Numbered from the stretch's first letter, positions 12,677 to 25,514 are shown. The stretch: 64,000 bases of DNA from Tricholoma matsutake (GCA_026075535.2 AP026550.1:6758001-6822000), one strand, 5' to 3'. Numbers and translations are program-made. Notes: generated by a model not told the origin, from the sequence alone.

Positions 12677-14435
12677 TCAGCAGTCGGGACGGTGTAGCAA
12701 AAGGCGCTTTTCATGATCTGCTCTGACCCTCTGACAAGTTCGCAATATTTGCTTGACAGTTTCCCATCGTTCCACTGAATACCCACCATCGTCGTACACT
12801 CCCTCACCGACAGGATTCTGGGTGACAAGGTCGAGGGACGGAAAAAGACAGTCGAGATGCCGTGCAACATAATGAGGATTACCTCCATAAGCATTAGCGA
12901 CACAGAGCCGCTGCAAGCCATGGCATGTAATGGGTGGTGATTGTGAGGGACTACTGAGGTTCAACGACAGATAAAGGTCGGAAAGTTTGGGGCAGTGAAG
13001 CGCAAAGGCTTCCAAGGTTGGAAACCCTCCTTCAGGCCTCTCCACCTTTCCGCTGATGATCCATAACTTTTGAATCCCTGGCCACCACGTTGCCAACTCA
13101 CCCCATGCATCGTTTGGTAGGTCGAAAGTTACCGAAGACACCACGATAGAAACAGTTGTCAGTTTCTTGAGATTATGCAATGGCTGAAGCAACGAGAGGT
13201 CTCGGGTCAGAAGACGGTCTTGAATGTATGAAGATCCATCCCGCAATTCAAGGTGGACTAATGATTCAGACCATTGGGATAATGGTGACAGTGATCCTGG
13301 CCATAATCGTTCACCATTTAATGGATTGGATGCGACGGACCGATAGGTTATCTTCAAAGTCTCAAGGGCAGCAGTAGAGACGCAGGCGAGCACATCGCTG
13401 ACAAAAAGGGGATTCGCACGGATTGTCAATGACCGCAGAGAGTATGATTGTGACGAAACGTGAGGCCTCAATGAAATCGCTGTCTTTGAAGTTTCAGAAA
13501 AAAAGAGGCCTAGATCCACCAGCTGCCGGAGCGAAAAGATATGGCTGAATGCAGATGCGTCGAATGCACCCCCAAGGTCCCAGCTACCGATTCGGAGTGT
13601 ATGAAGATTGCTGAACTGTGCCAAGGTCCTCCATGCGTCGGGAGACATCTCGCTGCATGTGCTTAGAGTTGAGAATTTCTCCAGGTGTGGGGCACTGTCG
13701 AGCAATGCAGGCAAAAAGGAACTTGTCCCTTTGTCCCCAAGGGCAGTGATGTTCACATCACGCAAACTCGAGGACGTCAATAGCAAAAGTATTGGTGAAC
13801 AGGGGAAGGACAATGAACGCAACGAAGGCAATAGAGCCTCGCCTTTCAAATGTGGCATTAAAAAGATAAACGCGAACTCGTCCAATTTTGGCGCAATGTT
13901 ACAGTGAAGATATAGTATCTGACGGGCGTATTGCTTGAGCCTTGTCCAATTTTCCGCTTGGATGGTCTCCGATAAAGTCTGGATATTTGAGGAAATCAGA
14001 TAATGTTATTTCACTATAAACATATAGGCGAACTTGAAATCAACGAACATAACGGCTGTCATGCGCATAGTTGTTGCTCCCATGAAACTGCAAACATGGC
14101 AGAATGGAAAGCAAGGGAATGATGGAATCCATCGCTCTCCACAGGGCGTCTAGCGCAGGAGAGGAGAATCTCTTGCAGGTTCTTGCTGCATTTACAAGCG
14201 TGCGTCGCTTCGTGTGGTCGACTGCAAATGGCAAAGCCCAAGCCAGCTCAGGCTCCTCTCGAGCCCCTAGTAATCTCCTGGGTTTCCTACGACCTGTCGA
14301 GTCCGAAGCGAGCATTGAAAAGATTTCGTGCAAGAGATGTGGAATACCGAACACCCGATGTGCAGATAACTCCACCATCTTCTGCCCCATGTCGACGGTT
14401 CCTTTAGACCTCTTGCTAGTTCTTCCCACCGGCAT
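12677..14435 (-). CDS. F-box-like protein with LRR-like C-terminal region
   Basis: Two exons (14435-14049 and 13978-12677) give 562 residues in frame. The donor GTTCGT at 14048 is weak, so that boundary could move. The N-terminal region contains an F-box-like helix pair (FGIPHLLHEIFSMLASDS, then TLVNAARTCKRFSSPALDALWR), the usual opening of the very large Agaricomycete F-box family. A long Leu-rich region follows, with irregular repeats such as LVDLGLFF, LRSLTIRANPLF and LKKLTTVSI that resemble leucine-rich repeats. Family members recruit targets to SCF-type ubiquitin ligases through Skp1, but many fungal paralogues are uncharacterised. Translation may begin at the first ATG or at residue 16 or 20. 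Confidence in family is good; the substrate is unknown. Confidence 0.72.
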
Positions 14436-14655
14436 GGAAATTTTTACGACGACGTTGCGATGATGGTTCTAGTAAGTAACAGGCGTTCGAGTTCTTGGCC
14501 AAATAGCCAGAGGGGTCGTGTGAAATGTAGTGGGCAATCCCCGCATATCGCCGAAAGCGCTTGGCGATGCCACGTGATGCGCGCGCATCATTCGATGCTC
14601 CAACGAGTGACCCAAGCAATTTCAAGTGGGCACAAAAGCACCACTGGCTCGGAGT

Positions 14656-14997
14656 TGTTGGAGCATGCACTCCATGGTATCACATTCGTACGTTCATTTA
14701 GTTATTTATAGGACACCTTTATTCCTATGATCCTTTTATTTATTACTGTACCTGCTGCACGTTACAGTTTAGCCACATCACTTATAGCTCGTAGTCATGG
14801 GTATCTCCCCTCAGACTTTGCCACTACCTCGAGTGGGCTGAGCTGAGGTGAGTATCCCTTTCTCTACATACTCGTGAACATTATACTTACTCTGTTACCT
14901 GTAGTCGTGTACTTCACAGGTAATCTATTAGACTTTGCCACTACCTCAAGTGGGCTGAGCTGAGTCGTGTACTTCACAGGCTATACTCACTCTTTCA
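14656..14997 (+). repeat. 5' LTR of Copia 1
   Basis: This 342-bp LTR matches the repeat at 19848-20189. It contains two internal copies of a motif around CTTTGCCACTACCTC followed by GTGGGCTGAGCTGAG. Differences from the 3' LTR are mostly CG versus CA/TG, with a few other substitutions. Confidence 0.93.
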
Positions 14998-15012
14998 GGT
15001 CATGGGCCCTGC
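14998..15012 (+). other. primer-binding site of Copia 1
   Basis: GGTCATGGGCCCTGC directly follows the 5' LTR. It resembles the complement of the anticodon-loop half of initiator tRNA-Met rather than its 3' end. The unrelated Copia 2 element has almost the same sequence at the same position. Confidence 0.6.
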
Positions 15013-15110
15013 CCTTCCTTGAATTTCTGGAAAGCAAGTCTCAAATTTAAGCTCATTGATTTATTTATCTGTCCGATCCATCAATACACTCATTTACAAT
15101 CATATTCTCG

Positions 15111-18100
15111 ATGTTGGCACCTACCTCCATCTCCATCAGCAAGTTTGGTTCTGCTGTTGACAAGCTCAATTCAGCTGGGAAGAACTGGGTTACATTCCAG
15201 CACTGTTTCATCATTGCAGTGAAACAGAAGAGGGTCTTCGGGAACTTTGATGGTACTGCTACAAAACCCATGGTTTCAGACCCCCCTACTGCAGTCGAAA
15301 CAGTCACATTAGCTGCATGGCAGGAGAAGGAGGACACAGCAATGTACCTTTTATCACAGAAGCTGGCCAACTCAACCCTCACCAAGTACATGCAGAAGAG
15401 CACTGTTGCAGAGATGTGGTCAGCAATAATTCTTGAATTTATGCAGAAAAGCATGCTCATATGCTCAAACATGCACTCAAAATTTATGGCCATGCGCTGC
15501 ACACCAGGTGCAAACCTTCATACTGAGCTGGACTGCATTTGTGTTGAATACGAGACACTCCTAAACGCTGATGTCACAGTCACCGATAACGACTACCGCA
15601 CCCTCGTGATAAACTTCCTCCCATCCCACCTTGCATCCTTTGTTGCCCAGATATCTGCAAACACAAAGGCCATCGCAATAGTCCAACACACTGTTAGCGC
15701 AGCAAGTGCAATGACCCCTGTTGCACCCTTGGATCCAAAGCTCCTGGAGATGTCACCCAAATCTATGATGACCCTCGCATTGGAGGAGTATGATCATCAG
15801 GCTGACAAGAAGACTTCCAAGCCCAAGGACACAGGTGTAGTGGCGAGCACGATGGCGAGCGAGAAACCAGGCTCGAAAATGGGTGGAGGCAAGAGCGGCA
15901 AGGGGAAAGGACCACAGAAGCCTAAAGGGGTCTGCTGGAACTGTGGTGGCAAGGGCCACAAGTCAGACGTGTGCCCAACTCCCAAGACGGATGAGAAGTC
16001 GAAGGACCAGAAATCCAATGACCCAAAGGGGAACACAAAGCCAAAGCCAGGCGCTGGTCCCTCGAACATGGCTGCTGCACATACTGCAGCCAGCGCTACT
16101 CTTGACGAAGTCACAGGAGCATGGAGCGCATTCAACCTGTACGATGATGGGTATGAGGACCTGGTCTACAATGGATCACTGTGGAACCTTGTCCTACCTC
16201 ACAGCTTGCGCATCATATCAGACAGCGGCGACAACAATGACAGCACTGACACAGACATGCCTGACTTGATTCCCATGGAACAATCTGACCCAGGGAGCGC
16301 ATGCGATGACGATGAACATCACACTGTTGTTCTTCAAGTTGGTCTTTGTCACGAGATGGACTTCAGGAATGACTTACCTGATGATGAAGATCCTGATGCA
16401 GCTGGGATTCTTGAACTGGAGGAAGATGATGACAAGCTACCAGAAACTCGTGTCGCTGATTTGGTTGCCGATCATGCAGCCACTGCTTGCACTGATGGGA
16501 AGAACGACGATCCTTTTGGCCCTATGGATGTGCCAGCATTAGTTGCTGAGTGGGATGTGTTATGGGGCAAGCCCTTTCATGCATCGTCGAAAAGCCTCGC
16601 CATGATGGCATCACCACCTGCCTATTCAAAGGGTCAGATATGGGATCTGTATGACTCAGGTGCTAGTCACCATATGACACCAATCTGAGAGGACTTCATA
16701 AAATTCCAGTCCACCACATGGAAGACCCTGACTGCTGCCAATCAGCAGGAATTCCACTCGGGTGGAATAGGGGACGTACTGATATCTGTCCCTAACAGTC
16801 GCACCACCACTACAATCCATCTCACCTCTGTCCTATACACCCCAACCATTGGTGTTACCTTGATATTGGTCGGACACATCAATGATGCTGGATATGTGTG
16901 CTTATTTGGCAACGGACAGTGCAAGATTCGCAGGAACAATAGGGAGCTGTCATACCAAAGAGACAGGCCTTGTATTGAGTCATCAGAGACATCGAGAAGT
17001 CATCGACACACATTGTGAAGCTCGCCAAAATCACCATGATGGATTTGCACCGTCGCATGGGTCATATTGCACCTCACACTGCCCGTGGACTAGTCACAAA
17101 AGGGCTGGTGACAGGTTTGAAGATCACCCCTTCTGATGAGCCTGAGGAATGTGAAGCATGTATTAAAGCAAAACTAACATGCAAAGAAATCCTGAAAGTC
17201 TACCAAGGCAAGTGGGCAACACGATTCGGTGAAGAAGTTTGGTCAGATTTGTGGGGACCACCAAAAATCACTACACTAGGTGGGCGAAAGTATTTCATTA
17301 GCTTCACGGATGACTATAGCTGATGGACAACTGTATATCTACTCCAGATGAAGGATATCCTTGACGCATACAAGGCATTTGAGGCATGGGTCGAGAAACA
17401 CCTCAATGTCAGGATCACATGCCTGCACTCTGACTGTGGTGGGGAGTACATGTCGATGGAGCTGATCACATACCTCAACAGCAAGGGGACAGCGAGGAAG
17501 CTCACAGTCCACGACACCCCAGAGCAGAATGGTGTTTCCAAGCAACTAAACTGCACGTTAATGGAGAAAGTATGTGCCATGCTTTGGGCTGGTGGCTTAC
17601 CTCAATTTCTATGGGGGAGGCACTACTACATGCAGTATTCTTGAAAAATTGCATGTCAACCAAGGCTTTAAATGGTTGGACCCCCTATGAAGTTATCAAC
17701 AAGAAGCCACCTGATCTCTGAGATCTCCCTGAATGGGGTTGCAAAGTGTGGGTCCATGATGAGATGACTGGAAAGATTGGCACCAGGGCAAATGAAGGTC
17801 ATTGGGTTGGTTACGATGACATGAGTGCTGCACACAGGATCTATTGGCCTGATAGGAAGTCAGTGGGAGTCGAGAGAAATGTCAAATTCTTAGTCACTTA
17901 CAAAGCTACCCCTCATGACGAGGATGTTCAGCTCGAGGGGGAGGATGGTGAACTTGACGAACCCACCACTTTGAAGCCCAACAATCCGACACCACCTGAT
18001 CCACCCACACAAGTACCCACTCCCACACCTGTCAATGAACCTGAGAGATGCTCCACTTGCACCCAAAAACCCTCACAGTATGTCAAAGATATCCAATCTG

Positions 18101-19840
18101 GGAAAGGGAGCACCCAGGGTTTGAAGAATCAGCCCATCTTCCCCCAAGGGATGGTGATACCCAAAGCAACTATTGAGGAAGTGCCAGATGATGAGAATGT
18201 GAATGATCAGGGGGAGCTTGTGGAGGAAATCCCTGGTGTAGTGATGGCAGCCAAGATGGCTGAGGCTCATGGGATGGAGCCGAGAAACCTTGTGGAGGCA
18301 AAGAGAAGCCCTGACTGGCCCAGATGGCAGAAGGCGATGGAGGTGGAACGACAGGTACTGGAGAAATTTGGGACATGGCACCTTGAAAAACCCCCACCCA
18401 ACACAAACATTGTAGGTTGTCGCTGGACATTTGTCGTGAAGCGGGATGCTGCCAGCGCAATAGTGCACTACCATGCACGTCTTGTTGCCCAAGGATTTTC
18501 CCAGATACCCGGAGTTGACTTCTTTGAGACATATGCACCAGTGGTGAAGATGGTGTCAATGCGCATCTTATTTGCCATGGCTGCCCATCACAATTTTGAG
18601 ATCCACCAAGTTGACATCAAAGGTGCCTACCTAAATGGTGAATTTGAAGAAGAGGAAGTCATATATACACACCTACCTCCTGGGATCAGCCTTACAGACG
18701 ACAAAGCCCTTGTCCTCTGACTACTCAAACCCATTTATGGACTACGCCAGAGTGGCAGGCACTGGTACCGTAAGCTCTCAAGTGTCGTGATGGGGCCACT
18801 GCAAATAAAGAGGTGCAAAGTTGACCAAGTGGTCTTCTACCATGTTGAGGGGGAGTCAGTGATGGCATTAGCATTGCATGTTGATGACTGTTCAGCTGTC
18901 ACATCATCAGTGGAGCTAGAGGAGGAGATTAAATCAGAGCTCAGGAAAGCATTTAAAATTTCTGACCTTGGGGAGATTAACTGGATCCTAGGAATCGCTG
19001 TCAAACATGACCACATGGCTAGGACAATTGGGCTCTCACAGAAGTCCTACATCAACTCAATGTTGAGTCGATATGGCTTCAAGAACATCAAGCCCATCGC
19101 AATGCCCATGGACCCCAGCATGCACTTCTTCACCTCCCAGAGCCCCAAGACCACACAAGAATTCGCCGAGATGAAAGACAAGCCATATCACGAAGCTGTA
19201 GGCTCATTGATGTATGCATCACTTGGCACAAGACCAGACATCACTTATGCAGTCAGTGTCCTCTTGAAATATGCTGATAATCCTGGATTAGTGCACTGGA
19301 ACGCCATAAAATACATTTTCACCTACCTTGCTGGCACAGAAGACCTGTGGTTGACATATGGAGATTTGTCAGCTGAATTGGAGGGCTACACAGATGCAGA
19401 CGGTTTAATGCACGAGGACAGGAAAGCAATATCTGGATATGCCTTCTTACTCGATGGAGGGGCCATTTTGTGGAGCTCAAAGAAACAAAATCATCGCGTT
19501 GTCAATGACGGAAGCAGAATATGTGGCAACAACCCACGCTGCCAAAGAAGGGCTCTGGCTCCGATCATTGATCGGGGAAATTTTCAGGGAATTTACCAGC
19601 CTGACAACACTTTATGGAGATAATCAGGGTGCAATCGCACTCACTTGTGATCACCAATACCATGCCCAAACAAAACACATTGACATTTGTTTCCATTTCA
19701 TACGCTGGATCGTCACCAAGGGAAAACTCAAACTCATTTATTGTCCCACAGAAAATATGATTGCCGACACCCTTACAAAAGCCCTCCCAAGCACAAAAGT
19801 CAAGCATTTTGCTTACTCACTTGGACTATGCAAGGATTGA
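15111..19840 (+). pseudogene. Copia 1 gag-pol polyprotein, disrupted
   Basis: Gag occupies about 15111-16600 and carries a CCHC zinc knuckle (CWNCGGKGHKSDVC) near 15935. The protease motif DSGASHHM is at about 16650, just before a TGA at 16686. The integrase core (MMDLHRRMGHI, then SDLWGP and HSDCGGEY) spans about 17015-17640 and is interrupted by TGA at 17321. RT and RNase H run from about 17746 to 19840, with TGA at 17719 and 18718 and a frameshift near 19490 before SMTEAEYVA. Further frame shifts lie between 16900 and 17015 and near 17610. The four listed TGA codons sit where related Copia proteins have Arg, consistent with CGA changing to TGA. The order PR-IN-RT-RNaseH is diagnostic of Copia. 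Confidence 0.9.
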
Positions 19841-19847
19841 GGGGGAG

Positions 19848-20189
19848 TGTTGGATCATGCACTCCATGGTATCATGTTCGTATGTTCATTTAGTTATTTA
19901 TAGGACACCTTTATTCCTATGATCCTTTTATTTATTACTGTACCTGCTGCGCGCTACAGTTTAGCTGTATCACTTATAGCTCATAGTCATGGGTATCTCC
20001 CCTCAGACTTTGCCACTACCTCAAGTGGGCTGAGCTGAGGTGAGTATCCCTTTCTCTACATACTCATGAACATTATACTTACTCTGTTACCTGTAGTCGT
20101 GTACTTCACAGGTAATCTATTAGACTTTGCCACTACCTCGAGTGGGCTGAGCTGAGTCATGTACTTCACAGGCTATACTCACTCTTTCA
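19848..20189 (+). repeat. 3' LTR of Copia 1
   Basis: A 342-bp direct repeat of 14656-14997, immediately preceded by a purine tract that would prime plus-strand synthesis. It ends CTTTCA at 20189. Confidence 0.93.
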
Positions 20190-21009
20190 GGATCACTTTC
20201 AAGATCATTTAATATATATGTACAATAGTTCTGTTATGCTAGATGATCAATAAAAGCTCTTGAATATACATATCTCAGCAAACACCAGCCAAAAACCCCC
20301 TTCAAATAGGCTGAAAACTCAAACCTATAGAACTCTTTGTATACTGATCATACAGCTAAGGTCCTGGAGGCAACCCTTACTGACTTTTTGTGCTCTTCAT
20401 GTCTCTGGAGGCTGTTTTTTTTTAAATAGTGCTTCTTCATCATGAAACACCTCATTTTGGGGTAGAGTTTGCTGATTTAAATGGTTTAAATTAAAAAATT
20501 CGAATTTTTGTGTCCAGAGGCTTATAGAGCACAAAATTCCGTTTGGACCACTCTCTCACACCTAAGCAATCTGTGTACTCTATGCTGAGTTCTATTCCTC
20601 AGAAGGGTTACCCACCACTGTAGTGTGTTCCCACAGTCATATGTGGCAACAACAAGGGGGTGTCAGGATGGGAATCCCAAACCAGATGTGGGGGGAGGGG
20701 GTCCTGCTGGAGGCTGAAATTTTTTTTTGACCATGGTGAAAACAATGCTGATAGGTGTCGTTTGAGTGTTGGTTTAACATAGTAAAGCCCTGAAAGGACT
20801 TGGTAAAGCACTCATAACATTGGATTGTGTCAATTACTATCTGGATGTAAGCGAGCGAGTGTTCTTACGCTGATGTACTCAAGATCTAGTTTGTTCATGT
20901 GTGGGGATCTTGAACTAAATAGCATCACATCCAAGAAATCAACCAATTAACAAAACAGTTGCATCAGTGGCATCACATTCTTTAGAATCTTTCTGCAAGT
21001 CATGAGGTC
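20190..21009. other. AT-rich intergenic, no gene
   Basis: No coding feature. A short segment at 20650-20675 (AAGGGGGTGTCAGGATGGGAAT) resembles one near 23160-23185 in inverted orientation, with differences fitting CpG decay, so both may be remnants of one repeat family. Confidence 0.4.
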
Positions 21010-21371
21010 TTTACTGTGCCCCACATATTCCGAGCCAGTCCACGCGGAATTTGGTGGACTCCACATGGACTAGCTTGGACTGGACCCACTCATTTGGCTC
21101 AAATGTCCTGTATATGGCTCAGACTCCTAGAGAGTCTGAGCTATTTTTGGACTTTTTCTTGGAGTGCGCATGGATTTTGTCTGAGCAACATCAATTTACT
21201 CGGACTCGGACAGACTCGGACAGATACATGTCCGAGTTGAGTCCGAGTTGAGTCCGTGGATGCACAACAGAGGCTTAGCTGACTACAGAAAAATTATGTA
21301 TTAAAGTAGAATCGAACCCCAAGCCTTGTCACCAAGCATAAATAGCGCAGTTAACCACTACATCACAGAGC
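21010..21371 (-). repeat. tRNA-derived SINE-like repeat, copy A
   Basis: Read on the minus strand, the head (21371-21308) resembles a tRNA: an A-box-like TGATGTAGTGG and a B-box-like GGGTTCGATTCT at normal spacing. An unrelated body rich in GGACT/GAGTC motifs follows, then a tail ending ATGTGGGGCACAGTAAA at 21010. The same tail ends copy B at 22790. The head is too degenerate for a functional tRNA. The SINE assignment rests on head, body and shared tail architecture. Confidence 0.55.
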
Positions 21372-22006
21372 CATTATCAGTAAGTGCAAACAATTGCATT
21401 ATCTAACCATATTTAAATCACATGACTCACGTGCAAGTTCAAGACGCGTCAACAATCATTGTTGATGTTGATCACCACCATCACTCTCAACACCACTGCC
21501 TCCCACCTCCCTCTACCACCACCACCGCCCAGTCAGCCCCCGCCTCTGATGCCTCTTGCACCATCAGCAACAAACAGCAAACTAGCCGAGCCAATGCAAC
21601 AGGACCCAATGAGCCGAGCTGACACAACAGGCCCAAACAACAATAATCATCGTTTGGGCCCCTAGTAAGTGTTTTTTTTTGCTTTTTGTTTTATCAATCA
21701 GCTAATTGTATTTTATTGCCTTTTAGGTTGTATGCTACTGGGCATGACCTGCCACGATGAAAAATGCGCAACCCATGCCCACACCCACCCAATCCCCTCC
21801 TCCCCATTCAAACGGGATGTGAGGCTGTCAACATGGGCTAGGAGGGTGCCCAGGGATGCCAGGAGACCCCAGAAGGGGGATACCTGCCTAGTAAGCACCC
21901 AACCTCCGTAATCGTGCCACATTGCACTGATGTGCCCAAACCCCCCCCCCAAAAATAAATAAATACAGAAACCCAAATGGGGGACGATGGTGATGAACGA
22001 CGACAA
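21372..22006. other. intergenic, low complexity
   Basis: Contains His/Pro-rich low-complexity frames and a C-run (21942-21951). No gene was recognised. Confidence 0.4.
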
Positions 22007-22300
22007 GCCACCCACCCCCAGCCTCATGAGCAACTGCTCGTGGGGTGGAACGTGGGTGGAACGACACCCAGATGCAGGGAAAGGAGACGACAACAATGCA
22101 CCACCTGCCCCCAGCCTCACGAGCAACTGCTCGTGGGGTGGATCGTGGGTGGAACAACAACAATGACAAGCCACCCACCCCCAGCCTCATGAGCAACTGC
22201 TCGTGGGGTGGATAGTGGGTGGAACGACACCTAGGCACAGGGATAGGAGATGACAGCGCACCACCCGCCCCCAGCCTCGTGAGCAACTGCTCGTGGGGTC
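22007..22300. repeat. GC-rich tandem repeat, four units
   Basis: The core GCCTCATGAGCAACTGCTCG followed by TGGGGTGG begins at 22021, 22114, 22184 and 22274 (spacings 93, 70 and 90 bp). Each core contains a small hairpin (GAGCA...TGCTC). Linkers between the units are also related to one another. Open frames through this array are compositional. Confidence 0.75.
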
Positions 22301-22552
22301 ATGGGGTGGGTTTTTTCTTCTTCTTTTTCTTTTAGCCCTCCCCCACATTTTGGGGGGAGTTTTTTTTTAAATCTATAGTTTGTGATGTAGTTATTCTCAG
22401 TTTTTTTTGTATTTCTTTGATTGCATTGTATACTCCCTTGCATCTAACATGAGGGATGCAGTTAATAAAATTTATTTGTTCAATTTTTGAAAGATAAATA
22501 CTTGAGTTTGAGTTTGAGTGTCATAAATAAACTATGTATTACTAATGAATAA

Positions 22553-22795
22553 TTCTCCTGTGGCTCAACTGGTTGATCACATGTGTTTGGTTTGTTGTGT
22601 GATGACTTGGAGGTCTTGGGTTCAATCCTTGCTCTGCACACCTATATTTTGTAGGCACATCATGACTTTCATAAAGTCTGAAAAGCTTGGAACTTGTAAG
22701 ATATCAAATTGACCCAGATTCTGCATACAGACTAGCTCGGACTCCACACAGTCTGTGCAGAGTCCACTAGGACATGTGGGGCACTGTAAATTACT
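22553..22795 (+). repeat. tRNA-derived SINE-like repeat, copy B
   Basis: The head has an A-box TGGCTCAACTGG (22561-22572) and a B-box GGGTTCAATCC (22618-22628) 45 bases apart, as in a tRNA-derived promoter. The body is followed by GAGTCCAC and the tail ATGTGGGGCACTGTAAA (22774-22790), which matches the tail of copy A apart from one base. The two copies are inverted relative to each other. Confidence 0.55.
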
Positions 22796-23658
22796 GCAAG
22801 TCACAGTTGACAGATTAGGTATATCAAACTTTATTTTTTTCATCAACATCGCTCACCACTTCAATGTGTTTATCAAGACAACTCACATTGATGGATGGTT
22901 GACAGCTCAACTGTACTGTATTCAACTGTCAATCATACGGCCATAACTGTTGAAGAGATGGTGTACAGCCCTAGTAATGAACACTCAGCCAGGGTCACCA
23001 CTGGCCTGACATTGGTCCTGTGGCATCGCTGATTCACACATTGACATCTGAAAGAAAAAATGACATGTACACATAATTGAAACATACCATATATGGCAGG
23101 AAGGGGGAGGGGAGGGGGTCTCGAGAGCCATGAAAAAAAAATACCAACGTCATATGAAAAATTCCTGTCCCAACACCCCCTTGGGCAACAACATGCCAAA
23201 ACTGCATGGTACAAGCATGTCATTTCATATATCATGGTGGACAAACCACCCTGACTCATTTCTCCCTACCCTAACAGTTGTGTTACATTTATACAGATCT
23301 ATTCAGTCTTTTGTAGTCCTCAACAAAGCAGACCCACTTGGGTGGTGCCAAGTTGAGAAAGGGGGTGCATGTCCTACGACTGCCCCATTCCAGACAACCG
23401 TGTGGACCTGGAATTAGTACATTTCTGTAGATACCTTCACCATTATATCCAAGTTTGTAGATACACATTCTCTTTTGAGTCTGGGCAGTTATGGACCAGA
23501 TTGAAGATGGGTGGTTATACAATACCATCTGGCAAAGAAGACAATCCAATATATCACTGTAACCATATTTCTGCAATTTCCCACCAAAGGTACCCAAATT
23601 ACATTATATTTGCATGCTCTTAAAACTAATAGTAATCAAATCTAGATTATTCAACAAC
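22796..23658. other. intergenic upstream of a transposase-like gene
   Basis: No gene was recognised. The stretch 23097-23122 is purine-rich and followed by an A-run. Short open frames lack recognisable domains. Confidence 0.4.
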
Positions 23659-25514
23659 ATGCCACCAAAAGCAGCTACTGCTTCCCAAAAGAAGAATATA
23701 GCTGGATTCAATGCAGCCCAACTGGACCTACCAACCCAACATCTCACTTCCAATCTTGATGGTGGAAACACTGAACTTGCAGCACAGCTTTCAGAGGCAA
23801 AGGCCACTATTGACACATTGCGAGCATCCAAACTGGCATTATCTAATCAATTGTCTTTATTGGAGGCTGAGCTTTCCAAGGCTTTGGAGGTTTTAAAAGT
23901 AGAACAATCTTGATCAGCTGAGCTTTACCAATGTTTCCGTGTTGAACATCGTGCACGTCAGCATGGTGCAGCTCACAAGGATTTTCTTGAAAGTAAAATA
24001 GAAATCCTTCAGGCGACTAATGCACAGCATCTCACTGAACAAAAGCAGCTAATTTGTGATACTACTTCATGTGGTGAAAGTCTGGCACAGCTTGAAAAGA
24101 AGCACTCCAATCTACAGGATCAACTTTTCCATACTATGGAGTCTCAGATAGAGCTGGCTAAGGCTAAAGGAAAGCTTGCTCTGGCACAGAAAAATCTCAA
24201 ACAATCACAATCTCAGGCTGCTTATTTTTCAAAGTGTTGTGAGAATGCTACTACACTTTGACAGAAGGCTGTAATCCAGGCAAGAGAGAAGGCTCAACAA
24301 CAGGCCATTCATGAAAAATCCACACATTCACTTTTACACAATGGTGTTTACACCCAGGAAACTCAGAATCTTATTCATTTACTTGTCAAAGCTGGCTGTT
24401 CAAAAGAATATGTTAGTACAGTGATTACAGCCACTTTGAAAAGTGCTGGAATTATGACAAAAGGATCCATTAGCCATCAGACTGTTTCATGTATTCTTAT
24501 GGAAGGATATGTTGCTAGCCAAATTTAACTTGGCTTTGAAATGGCTGAAGCTGAAACACTAACAGGAAGTGGAGATGGTACTAGTCATCAGAATGTGCAG
24601 TATTATTCACAGCATATCAATCTGAAGGCTAGTGACTATGAATCATCTGATGGAGAAAAACAGCATGTCACATGGTTTTTGGGCATTACTCCATCCTTTG
24701 ATAGCTCTAGCAAAGAGTCAATCAAGGATTGGAACTTGGTGCTTGACTCTGTTGTTGATTTATATAATCGCTCACCCTTGGAAAAACGACATGGATCACT
24801 TCTATGTACAGTCAATATCTTTGCCAAACTGGTTGGAATGGTGACAGATCATTGTGCAAAGGAAAAGAAGGATGCTTGTATGCTGGAGGAGCTCAAAATG
24901 TCTGCTGCTTTACAGCAATTGAGTGAACAAAAGATTCTTGATTCTGATAATCAAGAACTTGTGCCAAAGTTCTATGCAAAATACCGTGAGGTTGTTTCAA
25001 AGTCTGGTGGAACTGGTGCATGGAATGCTTTGCCTCTTGAAACACAGCGAGCTCATTTAGCAAGAATGTCTGAAGATCTTGTTATTGATCTAGGAAAGGA
25101 TGTTTATGAAATGATGTCTGATAAGGAAAAATGACATTTGATATACTTTGTTTGGGCTGGCTGTGGTTACCACAAGGATTTGAATAGTGTTCAGGGTGGA
25201 TATATTGCAATGTCCAAATGGTGGGAGGAGCACAAGCAAACACCTCCTATTCTACTTGCAAACTGTGACAATGCTGCTGTTCTTGCTGATATGGTATCTG
25301 ATAGTGATACAATCACACCAGCACAAGAACAAGCATTTGAAACTACAGCACATGGAGGAATCAAAGCAACTCAATTGGCAGGTGCACTTTTCAATCACAA
25401 GGATGACAAAAAAGGGCATCACAATACATTTCGCTTCTGGTGGCAAGAAAATGTTGGGGGTGAATTTACTTTTCCTGATACATCCAATACACGTTTTGGA
25501 TCATACTGTGATGG

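Larger units (their letters stand above)
14656..20189 (+). mobile_element. Ty1/Copia LTR retrotransposon 1 (decayed)
   Basis: The element is bounded by two direct LTRs of exactly 342 bp, both starting TGTTGGA and ending CTTTCA. A primer-binding site follows the 5' LTR and a purine tract (GAGGGGGAG) precedes the 3' LTR. Inside are gag, protease, integrase, reverse transcriptase and RNase H in Copia order. The coding frame is broken by several TGA codons and at least three frameshifts, so the copy cannot be autonomous. Flanking 5-mers (GGAGT and GGATC) do not form a convincing target duplication. Confidence 0.93.

Noticed and set aside
21308..21371. tRNA gene on the minus strand
   Set aside because: A and B boxes are recognisable, but acceptor and anticodon stems do not pair convincingly, and the sequence continues into a repeat body with a shared tail. 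SINE-like is the better reading.
22561..22628. tRNA gene on the plus strand
   Set aside because: Same reasoning: promoter boxes without a proper cloverleaf, followed by the shared repeat tail.
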